Positions 14,357 to 24,488 of a stretch of DNA of 43,351 bases are shown here, piece after piece. This DNA comes from a virus. Each line of letters starts with the position of its first letter. The stretch's first letter is position 1. Location: IMG/VR virus record IMGVR_UViG_3300020473_002181, positions 1 to 43,351 of that record; one strand, 5' to 3'. The notes under the pieces are model-generated. The model saw only the letters and a list, made by a program, of their open reading frames with translations. It was not told where the DNA came from and ran no database searches. Position numbers and translations under genes: made by a program.

Positions 14357-14710
14357 CTATACCAGTATAGGCTTCCCTTTTACCATTACCTCTCTACCAT
14401 CGATAGTAAGAATCTTTATTAGCTGGATACCCGGTAGCTTTTTTATCTTTTTTGAAATCTCGACTAGGTCTTTTACTACTTCGCTAGACTCAGGAAGAAA
14501 TTTAATGTAGACATCTAAAAACGTTCTTCCTCTTTTTTTTCTTTCTACGCGCTCACCTTGTCCCACCACAGCTACACCCTCTAAAACCCTTATTCTTGTA
14601 AGAGTGTCAGGAACATGAGCATTCTCATCCATGGCAAACCGAAGTGTAGATTTAACAAGGCCCCTGTTTAGCCTATACGGATCTTGTTGCTCTGACAGTA
14701 ACTTTTTCAT
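14357..14710 (-). CDS. Conserved-looking phage protein with N-terminal LLSE tag (117 aa)
   Basis: It begins MKKLLSEQQDPYRLNRGLVK, a short helix ending in LSE as in other tagged proteins. TRIRVLEGVAVVGQGERVER then suggests a beta-rich domain, and LVEISKKIKKLPGIQLIKI a helix-strand unit (ACT- or ferredoxin-like alternation). The function is unknown; it is likely a virion or assembly protein. It lies directly downstream of groEL. Confidence 0.6.
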   Translation of the reverse strand: MKKLLSEQQDPYRLNRGLVKSTLRFAMDENAHVPDTLTRIRVLEGVAVVGQGERVERKKRGRTFLDVYIKFLPESSEVVKDLVEISKKIKKLPGIQLIKILTIDGREVMVKGKPILV

Positions 14711-14763
14711 AAACGAGGAACTCTAAATAAAATAATCTTAGGCTTGCGCGCCTGGTATAAATA

Positions 14764-16565
<1,802 letters not shown>

Positions 16566-16585
<20 letters not shown>

Positions 16586-17024
16586 TTTTTACTCCCTCCT
16601 CTATGGATTCAATTGATATCTTTCCTACGACTCCTCCACCTAAATCTACGTCTAGGCTTTGAGATTTCTCTTCAGTAAAGTTTGCTTCTGGCTCTGGCTG
16701 GGTTTCTTCACTAGAAACGCGCTCTGGGTTTTCATGAGGGGTAAACCTGCCAGATGCTTTTTCTGCCTTTTGTATTATACTGTCAATAGTTGCAGTTGCT
16801 TTTTCAAGCATTGCAATTTTAATTTGATTAGTATCTTCGTACACAGACCCGTCAATTCCATCGAGCTTTCTTAAGTCTTTATTTTTTGTTGGAAGCTCAA
16901 CAATATAAGAGACGTTGTTTCCTTCTAGTGTTGTTCTAAGTATTTTCTCTGTTACCTGAACTGGGATCACACTATGCTCTTTATGCATTAGAAGATACAA
17001 GACTTGACCCACATAATAATTCAT
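16566..17024 (-). CDS. Conserved phage-type protein of unknown function (152 aa)
   Basis: MNYYVGQVLYLLMHKEHSVI followed by PVQVTEKILRTTLEGNNVSY looks like a family I associate with marine myoviruses, function unknown. It has a beta-rich N-terminal domain, then a helix (AMLEKATATIDSIIQKAEKA) and an acidic tail. ATG 17024 is chosen over upstream starts because GAGGAGAG lies 5 bases before it. It is the first gene of the groEL unit, directly after an intrinsic terminator. Confidence 0.65.
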
Positions 17025-17053
17025 CGAGACTCTCCTCGTTGCATATCGTACAC

Positions 17054-17082
17054 AAAAAAAGAGCTGTCGTATAAGACAGCTC
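17054..17082 (-). terminator. Intrinsic terminator upstream of the groEL unit
   Basis: GAGCTGTC (17061-17068) and GACAGCTC (17075-17082) form an 8-bp perfect stem with a 6-base loop. On the minus strand it is followed by seven T (17054-17060). It lies between genes 17104-17289 and 16566-17024, only about 30 bp before the next start codon. It may therefore act as an attenuator for the groEL genes as well as an end for the unit above. Confidence 0.75.
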
Positions 17083-17103
17083 AAAATAAATTAAGAAAAT
17101 ATT

Positions 17104-17289
17104 TTATGTAGTATTTTTAATGTAATCTTCGGTTAAAACTAGAACGCTTTTCTTTAAGCCAGTCTGTTGCTGGTACTCAGTGAGATCCATCTCCATAAGT
17201 GCCTGGCGCAATCTTGTTTCTTCTCTATAGCCGCCGTAATTTGAGTATATTTTTATTAGCTTTTCAATTGCGGTAGAGTGTAATTTCAT
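17104..17289 (-). CDS. Hypothetical helical protein (61 aa)
   Basis: It begins MKLHSTAIEKLIKIYSNYGG and continues with Glu/Arg-rich helices. It resembles the tagged N-terminal helix group but lacks an LxE end. The function is unknown. It lies 3 bp below the stop of 17293-17952 and above the terminator. Confidence 0.55.
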   Translation of the reverse strand: MKLHSTAIEKLIKIYSNYGGYREETRLRQALMEMDLTEYQQQTGLKKSVLVLTEDYIKNTT

Positions 17290-17292
17290 GTT

Positions 17293-17952
17293 TTACTTTT
17301 TAAATCCTTTAAACCCGATGCCTGGTCCGCCAACCCAAAGTTGTCCAGCCTTGCTTACACGGGGCTTATCTTTACCATACACCCATGATGCACCGAGGTT
17401 AAGGTCTTCAGGAGAAATCTGTTGAAAAATATTTCCGATCTCATGTCTAATAACTTCACGTACTCTAGCCTCTGCTAGTGCTTGCTCTCTCTCTTGTTTC
17501 ATGATAGCTAGCTCTCGACGCAACATGCCTTCATCTATTTCATAAACTGTATCTTCTGCAAGTTGATGACCGTGCTCATCTTCATCGCCCATCTCGTCTC
17601 TCTTACGCCTGTTTCCAAGCTCTTGCAAGTCTTCGTCGTGAGCTCCTTCATAATTCATCATGCCGTAGCCCTCATCCGTGCCATCATCATCGGCATCATC
17701 CGCTTCAGAGGTGCAATGAGCTTCATCAGGATCTTCTTCCATGTTGTGCATTGCCTCGTCAACCTCATCCATTGGATCAACTGGCTCTACATCTTCAGTG
17801 TATTCACCAGCCATTTCCTGGAGGTCATTTTCTGACTCATCACCCTCAACAATGTTTTCTGGCGTGTGTGCTCCTTCTGCACTTTCACTAAGCAGTGATC
17901 CTCCAGCGGATATACCTGCTAAAACTGATAATCTTTTTGCGTCAAATTGCAT
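17293..17952 (-). CDS. Acidic probable virion/scaffold protein with LSE tag (219 aa)
   Basis: It starts MQFDAKRLSVLAGISAGGSL, then LSE followed by SAEGAHTPEN, a typical LxE site after an N-terminal helix. The middle (about 25-125) is extremely acidic (Glu/Asp runs), followed by a charged coiled coil (about 125-175) and a Gly/Lys-rich end (GKDKPRVSKAGQLWVGGPGI). Highly acidic proteins with such tags suit scaffold or internal head proteins. GGAG lies 8 bases before the ATG. No family was recognised. Confidence 0.65.
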   Translation of the reverse strand: MQFDAKRLSVLAGISAGGSLLSESAEGAHTPENIVEGDESENDLQEMAGEYTEDVEPVDPMDEVDEAMHNMEEDPDEAHCTSEADDADDDGTDEGYGMMNYEGAHDEDLQELGNRRKRDEMGDEDEHGHQLAEDTVYEIDEGMLRRELAIMKQEREQALAEARVREVIRHEIGNIFQQISPEDLNLGASWVYGKDKPRVSKAGQLWVGGPGIGFKGFKK

Positions 17953-18010
17953 GATAAAATCTCCACGATGCTTTATTAACTATTACGCACATATAAAAAA
18001 ATAATCAAAA

Positions 18011-18367
18011 TTATTTAGAATCAGAAAGAGATTCTCTTACATTCTGAGTAATCTGCTTGCCTTTTTGTGATGCAACGCTTACAGACTCTAGGCCTAAAGC
18101 AAACCTGACATTATCGTAATCTGCTTCATTTAGTTTTTCTTTTAAAACTGCCATGTCAGCATATTGATGCAAATCCCATTGAACAACTGGTACTTCCTGA
18201 CCATCGATACCTGGTTCAAACTCTCCGGTTTCTCGACTTTCAAAAATATATAGAAGTTTTGGCATCTCCTCATCGCTAGGTACCATTATAAAAGGAATTT
18301 GCGAGTTGCCTTCTTGAGATTCCTCGTACATAATTTCAGGAACCCAGTTTGTAATACTTTCTGACAT
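18011..18367 (-). CDS. Conserved phage-type protein of unknown function (118 aa)
   Basis: The pattern SITNWVPEIMYEESQEG, SQIPFIMVPSDEEMPKLLYI, FESRETGEFEPG, QWDLHQYADM and NVRFALGLE recalls a small protein family seen in marine T4-like phages, with no assigned function (recollection, not checked). It starts a new transcription unit: a terminator and a sigma-70-like promoter lie just upstream. GAGG lies 8 bases before ATG 18367. Confidence 0.65.
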   Translation of the reverse strand: MSESITNWVPEIMYEESQEGNSQIPFIMVPSDEEMPKLLYIFESRETGEFEPGIDGQEVPVVQWDLHQYADMAVLKEKLNEADYDNVRFALGLESVSVASQKGKQITQNVRESLSDSK

Positions 18368-18405
18368 GTCATATACCTCAGCTTGACGTTATGAGTAGTA
18401 TACAC

Positions 18406-18434
18406 ATTATGTTAATTCAGTTAATAATAATCAA
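18406..18434 (-). promoter_or_regulatory. Sigma-70-like promoter
   Basis: On the minus strand, TTGATT (18429-18434) and CATAAT (18406-18411) are separated by exactly 17 bp, and TATACT follows a few bases later. It sits immediately after the terminator 18433-18468 and about 40 bp before the start of gene 18011-18367. Confidence 0.5.
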
Positions 18435-18468
18435 AAAAATTAATTATCTCTATTTAAAAGATAGAGAT
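18433..18468 (-). terminator. Intrinsic terminator
   Basis: ATAGAGAT (18461-18468) and ATCTCTAT (18446-18453) form an 8-bp stem with a 7-base loop that includes part of the stop codon of gene 18450-19403. On the minus strand it is followed by AATTAA and then seven T (18433-18439). The A/T-rich stem makes it moderate in strength. Confidence 0.55.
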
Positions 18469-19403
18469 GAAATGGTAGGCTCAAGCCTTAGAGCTTCTGT
18501 ATCTGAAAGATTTTCTTGAGCATCCAGCCGAAGCGAATTTTTTGTAGCATTCTCAAGTTGAGAAATATACTCAGGCATAATGTCTGATTTAATCACGTTA
18601 ATTGTCTCTCTACCTATTAGTCTTTTTTCCTCTTCGGGCATGCTTGGATCAGTCTGAGTTGCAAGTGCGTAAAAATCAAGATCATCATCTCTAACATCTC
18701 TTCCAACATAGCGTAGAAAATCTGCTATATCTGAATGAGTAGCTCTAGGGGAAACAGCATCATAGTATCTGCTCCTTACTTCCTGTGCATCTTGTATAAT
18801 TGCATCAATGATATTGTTAACATCTACAGATGTTTCTATTTCAGCTTGAGGGACTTCTTCGCCTTCTTCATTGTTTTCTAAAATAAAACCTAGGCTATGA
18901 CTTTCGTGAACAAAGCTTTCCTTTATTGTTGGCAGACCAAGTCTGCGTATAAAGCTCTTTGTCCTACCCCTGATAGTAGGCTTAGGTTGTGCAAGAGGCT
19001 TGGCGGCATCTTTTTCGATATTCTTTTCTACCTGACCTGGCTCGAGACGGCTGCCGTCAGGCTTTTGCCTGTATTTATCCATTTCAGCATCTCTCTCTCT
19101 GTAGGCGGCAGATCTTTCAAGAAAAGCTGTTTGAGACTTTCTCATAATTTTGTCATAATTAGCTGGGCCGCTTGTAAAAAGACCTTCAAGCATTTCAAGC
19201 CCTACAGCACCAATTCTCCATGTGCCTTTAATTGGTGCCATAATAACTCGCCAGGCGCCTGAAACTATATTAGAGATTGCTCGTAAGCCTCCCTTAAAGT
19301 CTTGCCACCATTGCAAGCCTAGAACAAAACCCGGCGGGGCATCCCTAGCCATGTCAAATCGTGCGAGCTTTTCACCTATAAGCTGTTTGTCTTCACAATA
19401 CAT
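18450..19403 (-). CDS. Hypothetical protein, possible virion component (317 aa)
   Basis: No family was recognised. An N-terminal amphipathic/hydrophobic region (about 37-75, IVSGAWRVIMAPIKGTWRIG) is followed by a charged helix. A segment around residues 149-163 (KSFIRRLGLPTIKESF) matches the helix-plus-IKE tag seen at the N-termini of other proteins but is internal here. The C-terminal part is acidic and helical. The start overlaps the end of 19393-19659 by 11 bp, so it belongs to the operon 24454 to 18450. Confidence 0.6.
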   Translation of the reverse strand: MYCEDKQLIGEKLARFDMARDAPPGFVLGLQWWQDFKGGLRAISNIVSGAWRVIMAPIKGTWRIGAVGLEMLEGLFTSGPANYDKIMRKSQTAFLERSAAYRERDAEMDKYRQKPDGSRLEPGQVEKNIEKDAAKPLAQPKPTIRGRTKSFIRRLGLPTIKESFVHESHSLGFILENNEEGEEVPQAEIETSVDVNNIIDAIIQDAQEVRSRYYDAVSPRATHSDIADFLRYVGRDVRDDDLDFYALATQTDPSMPEEEKRLIGRETINVIKSDIMPEYISQLENATKNSLRLDAQENLSDTEALRLEPTISSLSFK

Positions 19404-19659
19404 CTAAGAGTCTTCTCTCTTCTCGTGTTCTCACAACAAGATTAATCCCTGTTGCCTTCTTATAATAATTAATAAGCTCTTTCTCAAAATCATTTAGCCA
19501 TTGCTCTTTTGTCTTAGGATCTCTTGTAGAAAAATTTTTTCTCAGAGTCGAGGGTATACCTCTCATTACTTCTTTTTTTACTGTTACCCAGTCATCACAA
19601 TCATCAACGTACGAAGCAACAAAATTAATCTGCTCTATAATTCTGTCTGGGATTATCAT
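19393..19659 (-). CDS. Hypothetical protein (88 aa)
   Basis: A soluble helical protein (IIPDRIIEQINFVASYVDDC; DFEKELINYYKKATG). No family was recognised. Its ATG overlaps the stop of the 1143-residue gene as ATGA, and its end overlaps the next gene, so it is tightly coupled to both. Confidence 0.6.
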   Translation of the reverse strand: MIIPDRIIEQINFVASYVDDCDDWVTVKKEVMRGIPSTLRKNFSTRDPKTKEQWLNDFEKELINYYKKATGINLVVRTREERRLLDVL

Positions 19660-22600
19660 TTTGTATCCTTGACCAGCGACTTCGCGTTAGGAAAATTCAT
19701 CTCGCTGACAGCTTTTGCAAAATCCTCTCTATCACTCGGATTATCCAGGTTAATACCAGACTGCTTAAGCTTTGTAAGCGGCTTGGCACTAAACTGAGTT
19801 CTCATGGCATAGTTAATCCCTCGATTATTTCTAAAGTAGACTGCTCCCTGAGCCGGTGGAAAATCAAATAGCACTGTTTTTCTACCTCCGCCCAGATCAA
19901 TTTCAAAAGCCGGATTAAGATGATACAATCCTTTGCCCTTAACTTGTACCACGCCCGCGCCCTTGTACATGTAATAGTCACGCAATGCGTCAGTTGAGAC
20001 TGTGTATGCCGCAAGCCTTAAGCCCGTGGGTGTATCATTAAGAATCTTGTGAACAACACTGACATATTCATCTCTAGTGATTGAACCTAATACAGATTCA
20101 ATAGGTGCAATTTCACCCGTGTCGACACGCTGTTTGTTAATACCATTGCGAATTGCAAGCATTCTCTTTTTGACCTTTGGCATGTCTGGGTCCATGTTGA
20201 CGAGGTTTGCTATGTCCTGATTTTGTGGCTTAGGATTAGATGCATAAAATTCGCCCTTGTCATAATCGTATCTCATTGTAGGCTCACCAGCTTGAGCGTT
20301 TGGAAGCTTTACTTCGATGCCGAGCTCACCGTTAGCAGACTTAACATAAACGTCTGAATAAGCATTGTCAGTCTCAGCTCTTACACTCATTCCTGCAGAC
20401 TGAAGCTGATCACCTATTTCATCTTCATAAATATAACCCGCTTTTCTCTGGCCGCCCGAAGTCCCTGCTGTGCCAAAGATAATCAATAGATTGTCAAGGC
20501 CGGGCATCATATAAGCTGTATATGTTCCACTTGGATTGGGTGACTCATGAGGTGCTAGTTCGACAACTGAATCGGTAGACCCGGGTAGAAGTTGTCTGTA
20601 GAGCTTGTTTACAATATCATTGAAATCATGGTTATCACCTGATCCAGCCTTTAGACCAAACCGCATAAGATTCAAACTTGGTGATGTCGTATTTACTTTC
20701 TCTATGTCACCGTTTAGCAGATCTGAACCTTGTAAAATATTGAGAATAATTCGTGCTTTTCCTGCAAATGATTTCTGTGCATCAAGCAAGGATTCACCAG
20801 CATCTGGCTCAGCAGACAATTCGTTTTCAGACTCTTGCAATATTTTTCTTACAGCAAGCCTCAGAGTGTTTTCAGCAACAGATTGACTATTGGTTGACTC
20901 AACAGCTTCTATCGCCTTCTGTGCTGCGCTCCTTGTTCTTTCTGACTTAGCACTAAGCCTATTACCAATGTAATCTTTGAAACGCTCCAGAGCCTCCCTG
21001 AAGTCATCTGTGTTATTTCTAGACATATATTTTATTAACTCCTCAAAGGTTCTAACCTCTGATTTTGGTGCACTTATTCCCAACAGGGGAAGATAGTTAT
21101 CTGGATCTACAATTCTACCCTCTGGGTCTTCTTTGCCGTTAACTTTTTTACGCCAGCCACCCGGAAAAGACAGAGTGTATTTAACAACAGCATCTCCTGA
21201 TGACTCTCTCTCGCCCTTGATTTTTGCGAGAAGTGATAGCATTAATTTGTGATACTCACCCTTGACTTTTCCTTCGCCGCCGCCGGACAGTTCCCAAGCA
21301 GTGTCGTCGATGCTTGAACTGGGAAATAGATCAACCTGAAAGAGCTGGCCAGTCTGAGGGTCTTGTACCATTATTGCAATTAACTGACCTAGTTTCATCA
21401 CCCTAGAAACACCCTCAACTAGCTCTTCGCTCAAGTACGGTGCTTTAAGCATTGTCTGATACAGCTTTTCTTTATCTGGCTCATCAACAATTAGGTCGAT
21501 ATCACCTATTTCTTTCTTATCTGTTCCTGTGCTTCCTGCGGGTAAGAAATTTATTCCAAGCGGACCAAGTAGATTTTTCTCAAGATCGGCCATGATTCTA
21601 TTAGCTTGCTCACGAGTAATCCTGTCTTCAGACGTAACAACGACTTTCCTACCAGTCTCATCTTGCTTTTTAAATGCGTTCCCACCTTCAGAAAGCATTT
21701 TTATAATAATTTTTTTTAAGGATTCTCTAAGCTCTTCTTTGTTTCCTTTATCAGGAAGTGATGCTTTTCCAAACCCTTCGCGGCCCATGGCGCTGCCAAA
21801 GAAACCGCGCATCTTATTGATAGGCGTGAACAAACCCGTTAATTTATAAGTCTTGCCATTATAGGTAAACACTATTCCTTCAGTTGCACGCTGAAAGAGG
21901 TCCTCATTAGCCTCGAGCCTTGCCAAAGCCACTCTGATTCCCTCTAGAGTCTTTGTGTCTCCTGCCTCAAGGCCAAAATCAAACCCTGACTCGAAAGCTG
22001 CTCTAACGTCTTTTATGAACCCTAGAAGCTCTTCCTGATTGCTAGCAGTAAGTGCAAGATCAAGCTTGTCGATAATCATTACACCTAGGCGCTGAATAAT
22101 ATTTTCTAACGGAATAATAGCTTCTTGCACAATACGAGGTTTAACTTTGTCTAGTGCTCTAAACTTCTGGTAATCTTCAGGAGACACTACTTTCTTTAGT
22201 CTTAGTGCTATTTTCCCCTTGCCCGTCATAAACCTGTCAGCAACATCAGAGACTAACTCAGTGGGAATAAAGTCATATTTTTCAGCCAAAAACTTTTCCA
22301 ACCTAGCCTTAATATAGTCACCAACTGTATTTTTGCTGACAGACATGCCGACTTCGTTCACAACAGATTCAAGATCTTTCTCAAGCTGTTCAATTTGCGC
22401 ATCATCTTGTTCAAGACCTTTAATAAGCCTGGCAGTAGGAACTTCGTCCATGGTAAAAGCTTCAGTTGACGCCTGCTTCATTTCAGACTTAAAAGCATTA
22501 AGTGCGTCTTGATTAACAGATTCATCAGTTAACGGAATTGGAAGCACAGTGCGAAGTGAGTCTTCATCATATAGAATTGTATTTGGATTCTTTGACACCA

Positions 22601-23087
22601 TGATCTGAGATGCTATTACAACCTCACCGTTTCTAAAAAGCGAGTCTTGGTAAGAGAGTGCAACTGGTTCAAGTGCCTCATAGGCAATAGCGAAACCTTC
22701 GGCAATATTTGAACGCCCTCCAGTGTAGGTGGACATGATTTCTTCAAGAGTCATTCCGCCACCCTTGCTGCCAGTTCGAATTGCTTCTAGCTTTTTATCT
22801 TTAGCTGCCTGTCCCTGAAGATCCATCTTGGTGAAAAATCTCAGTCGACCATCAACAACGGTAAACGCAAGAAATTGGCCGTCCATCTTTTCCTGGACGT
22901 TCTCTAGTTTTCCTTCAAGCCCGAGGCGTCCAATCTCAACGATGTCGCTTAGGGGCATTGAGAACTCTTCATAGAGATTATAAATGTGTGCTTCTTCTCC
23001 TGGTGCACCGGCAGCTTCCGCTTGCTCGTTAACAGAAAATCTAGTAGCTGCTCTGTATATCGATGCAGGTGTAATTAATATTGCCAT
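19656..23087 (-). CDS. Three-module enzyme: ligase-type NTase, pol-beta NTase and PD-(D/E)XK nuclease (1143 aa)
   Basis: Module 1 (about 1-450) has covalent nucleotidyltransferase motifs: KMDG (Lys67 nucleophile, motif I), FRNGEVVI (151-158, motif III), TEGIVF (402-407, motif IV) and YKLTG (414-418, motif V), with a long helical insert between III and IV. Module 2 (about 470-720) has a pol-beta-type site: GS 518-519, Asp529-x-Asp531 and a third Asp586. Module 3 (about 760-1143) has a PD-(D/E)XK-like core: SDVYVK (Asp912) and GIEVKLP (Glu925, Lys927). Each boundary carries a basic helix ending in LxE (LSE 465-467, LQE 750-752), like the N-terminal tags elsewhere. It may be a polyprotein of nucleic-acid repair enzymes packaged in the virion. 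AGAGG precedes the ATG. Each domain call is from motifs only. Confidence 0.7.
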   Translation of the reverse strand: MAILITPASIYRAATRFSVNEQAEAAGAPGEEAHIYNLYEEFSMPLSDIVEIGRLGLEGKLENVQEKMDGQFLAFTVVDGRLRFFTKMDLQGQAAKDKKLEAIRTGSKGGGMTLEEIMSTYTGGRSNIAEGFAIAYEALEPVALSYQDSLFRNGEVVIASQIMVSKNPNTILYDEDSLRTVLPIPLTDESVNQDALNAFKSEMKQASTEAFTMDEVPTARLIKGLEQDDAQIEQLEKDLESVVNEVGMSVSKNTVGDYIKARLEKFLAEKYDFIPTELVSDVADRFMTGKGKIALRLKKVVSPEDYQKFRALDKVKPRIVQEAIIPLENIIQRLGVMIIDKLDLALTASNQEELLGFIKDVRAAFESGFDFGLEAGDTKTLEGIRVALARLEANEDLFQRATEGIVFTYNGKTYKLTGLFTPINKMRGFFGSAMGREGFGKASLPDKGNKEELRESLKKIIIKMLSEGGNAFKKQDETGRKVVVTSEDRITREQANRIMADLEKNLLGPLGINFLPAGSTGTDKKEIGDIDLIVDEPDKEKLYQTMLKAPYLSEELVEGVSRVMKLGQLIAIMVQDPQTGQLFQVDLFPSSSIDDTAWELSGGGEGKVKGEYHKLMLSLLAKIKGERESSGDAVVKYTLSFPGGWRKKVNGKEDPEGRIVDPDNYLPLLGISAPKSEVRTFEELIKYMSRNNTDDFREALERFKDYIGNRLSAKSERTRSAAQKAIEAVESTNSQSVAENTLRLAVRKILQESENELSAEPDAGESLLDAQKSFAGKARIILNILQGSDLLNGDIEKVNTTSPSLNLMRFGLKAGSGDNHDFNDIVNKLYRQLLPGSTDSVVELAPHESPNPSGTYTAYMMPGLDNLLIIFGTAGTSGGQRKAGYIYEDEIGDQLQSAGMSVRAETDNAYSDVYVKSANGELGIEVKLPNAQAGEPTMRYDYDKGEFYASNPKPQNQDIANLVNMDPDMPKVKKRMLAIRNGINKQRVDTGEIAPIESVLGSITRDEYVSVVHKILNDTPTGLRLAAYTVSTDALRDYYMYKGAGVVQVKGKGLYHLNPAFEIDLGGGRKTVLFDFPPAQGAVYFRNNRGINYAMRTQFSAKPLTKLKQSGINLDNPSDREDFAKAVSEMNFPNAKSLVKDTK

Positions 23088-23088
23088 T

Positions 23089-23919
23089 TTAACCTCTAAT
23101 TATACCGCGAATTAAAGCTCTAAGATGCGCTTCTGCAACTTGAATCGATTCCTCTTGATCTGAAAGTATTTGAATTATCTTGTCTTTTTCGTCATTGTTC
23201 AGAAAAGGGGGTAGAAATCTTTTTGCCTGGTCTGCAGTTTTATGTGATGATGCAAGATTTCTAACCTGGGTCCCTCTTACAGTTTGCCTTGCGGTGACTT
23301 CTTCATCGTCAAGCTCTTCACCCTTACTAGCATAAAAATCTTTCAATGCCTCTCGAGCTTCAACTTCGCCTTGTGCCATTAGCTGGTCAAGTTTTTCAGC
23401 ATAGTCATCTGGGCTAGACGGTACCGCACCACCAAATTGAATCTGTCCTGCTTGAACTGCATCTTTAAACTTTGGACTTCGCATGTACGGGCGCATTGAA
23501 TCCCCGTCACCATAGATTGTTACCTTTTCTATCTCGCCTGGATCATCGACAAAGTCCTCAAGTGTCTTAAAGATCGCTGTGACAGGTGCACGAATTGCAG
23601 CTAAGTTACCTTGAGTATCTTTAGCCTGGCTCTGAACAAGGACAACTTCAACTTCCGGGATGCGCTCTAGAGCAGACTTGTATATATCAAATATCTCTCT
23701 GGCAACTCTTTCGTCATATACTCGGCCAGAGTCTCCAATTGATCTAAATTTTTGGCGAGCTTTTAAAGGCTGGCCTTTCTTTCCATATCTTGTAGGCTCA
23801 AGCTGTTGCATTCCATAAAACAAGTAAACTTTATCATTATCTCTAATGGCATCTGCAAGCTTTGCAAAGTGACCTGTTGTAAAGGGCTTAAATCCTCCGC
23901 CATAAAGTCCTAACTTCAT
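23089..23919 (-). CDS. Cytidylyltransferase/NMNAT-fold nucleotidyltransferase (276 aa)
   Basis: MKLGLYGGGFKPFTTGHFAK has the (H/T)xGH nucleotide-binding motif at the N-terminus, IYGDGDSMRPYM a central substrate region, and RGTQVRNLA the C-terminal signature in place of (I)SST. This is the phage branch of the NMN adenylyltransferase/cytidylyltransferase fold. The substrate is unknown. The C-terminus (HLRALIRGIIRG) resembles the basic tag helices of neighbours. It is coupled to the gene upstream by ATGA and lies 1 bp before the 1143-residue enzyme, suggesting shared work on nucleotides or RNA ends. Confidence 0.75.
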   Translation of the reverse strand: MKLGLYGGGFKPFTTGHFAKLADAIRDNDKVYLFYGMQQLEPTRYGKKGQPLKARQKFRSIGDSGRVYDERVAREIFDIYKSALERIPEVEVVLVQSQAKDTQGNLAAIRAPVTAIFKTLEDFVDDPGEIEKVTIYGDGDSMRPYMRSPKFKDAVQAGQIQFGGAVPSSPDDYAEKLDQLMAQGEVEAREALKDFYASKGEELDDEEVTARQTVRGTQVRNLASSHKTADQAKRFLPPFLNNDEKDKIIQILSDQEESIQVAEAHLRALIRGIIRG

Positions 23920-24212
23920 TTCTTAACCTTTTTTTGAAAGCTTTTCTCAGACAGAAGTGCATTTTTTGCTGCAAACCTCTCTGCCTTTCTCTTCATATGT
24001 CGCAGGCTATCAATTGCCCTGCTTACCGTGTAGCGCTCTTTTCTCTCCGACCTTTTCATATTCCTTCTGATAAAGTCAAGTTCACCAATTACACGGTCAA
24101 GCTCAGCAAGATGTTTTCTTGAACCGTAAGGCACAGAAACTCCTCTTCTTGTTTTAACTTTGCTCTCCAGCAATGCACTTATGTATTTTCTTAAAAAGAC
24201 GTCTTGTTTCAT
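23916..24212 (-). CDS. Basic protein with N-terminal helix tag (98 aa)
   Basis: ATG 24212 has AGAGG 7 bases upstream, so the TTG two codons earlier is rejected. It begins MKQDVFLRKYISALLESKVK, the recurring helix with an LLE end, followed by a very basic helical body (RRNMKRSERKERYTVSRAID). It may bind DNA inside the head or in assembly; the function is unknown. Confidence 0.6.
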   Translation of the reverse strand: MKQDVFLRKYISALLESKVKTRRGVSVPYGSRKHLAELDRVIGELDFIRRNMKRSERKERYTVSRAIDSLRHMKRKAERFAAKNALLSEKSFQKKVKK

Positions 24213-24241
24213 TGACAAACCTCTATCTCTAATTATAAAGG

Positions 24242-24454
24242 TTAAACTGTCTCTTTCTCAGTCCTTGTATCTATTTCTGCTTTTTGCACAGCAGACCGGC
24301 AAGCTTCAATAACATAATCAGATATTTGACTATCTAAAAGATCAACACTCTCTGGTAGCTTGTAGTAGTTTTTAATTTTACTTAATAGCTCGTCAGTGCA
24401 AGAGATCTCTAATACTCCGCCGTCACTAAGTTTTATTTTCTTTATGTTGTTCAT
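24242..24454 (-). CDS. Hypothetical protein (70 aa)
   Basis: KKIKLSDGGVLEISCTDELL suggests a beta hairpin followed by helices. No family was recognised. It lies between tagged virion-like genes and is probably co-transcribed with them. Confidence 0.55.
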   Translation of the reverse strand: MNNIKKIKLSDGGVLEISCTDELLSKIKNYYKLPESVDLLDSQISDYVIEACRSAVQKAEIDTRTEKETV

Positions 24455-24488
24455 GAAAGTATTTTAATATAAAGTTTAATTTTTTACA

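Noticed and set aside
14358-14371. Short palindrome ctatac-ca-gtatag as an operator
   Set aside because: It lies within the last codons of gene 14357-14710, with no second copy at a promoter; chance is likely.
14756-14763. TATAAATA, the T4 late promoter sequence
   Set aside because: It reads on the plus strand while the genes on both sides are on the minus strand; a single copy in AT-rich DNA.
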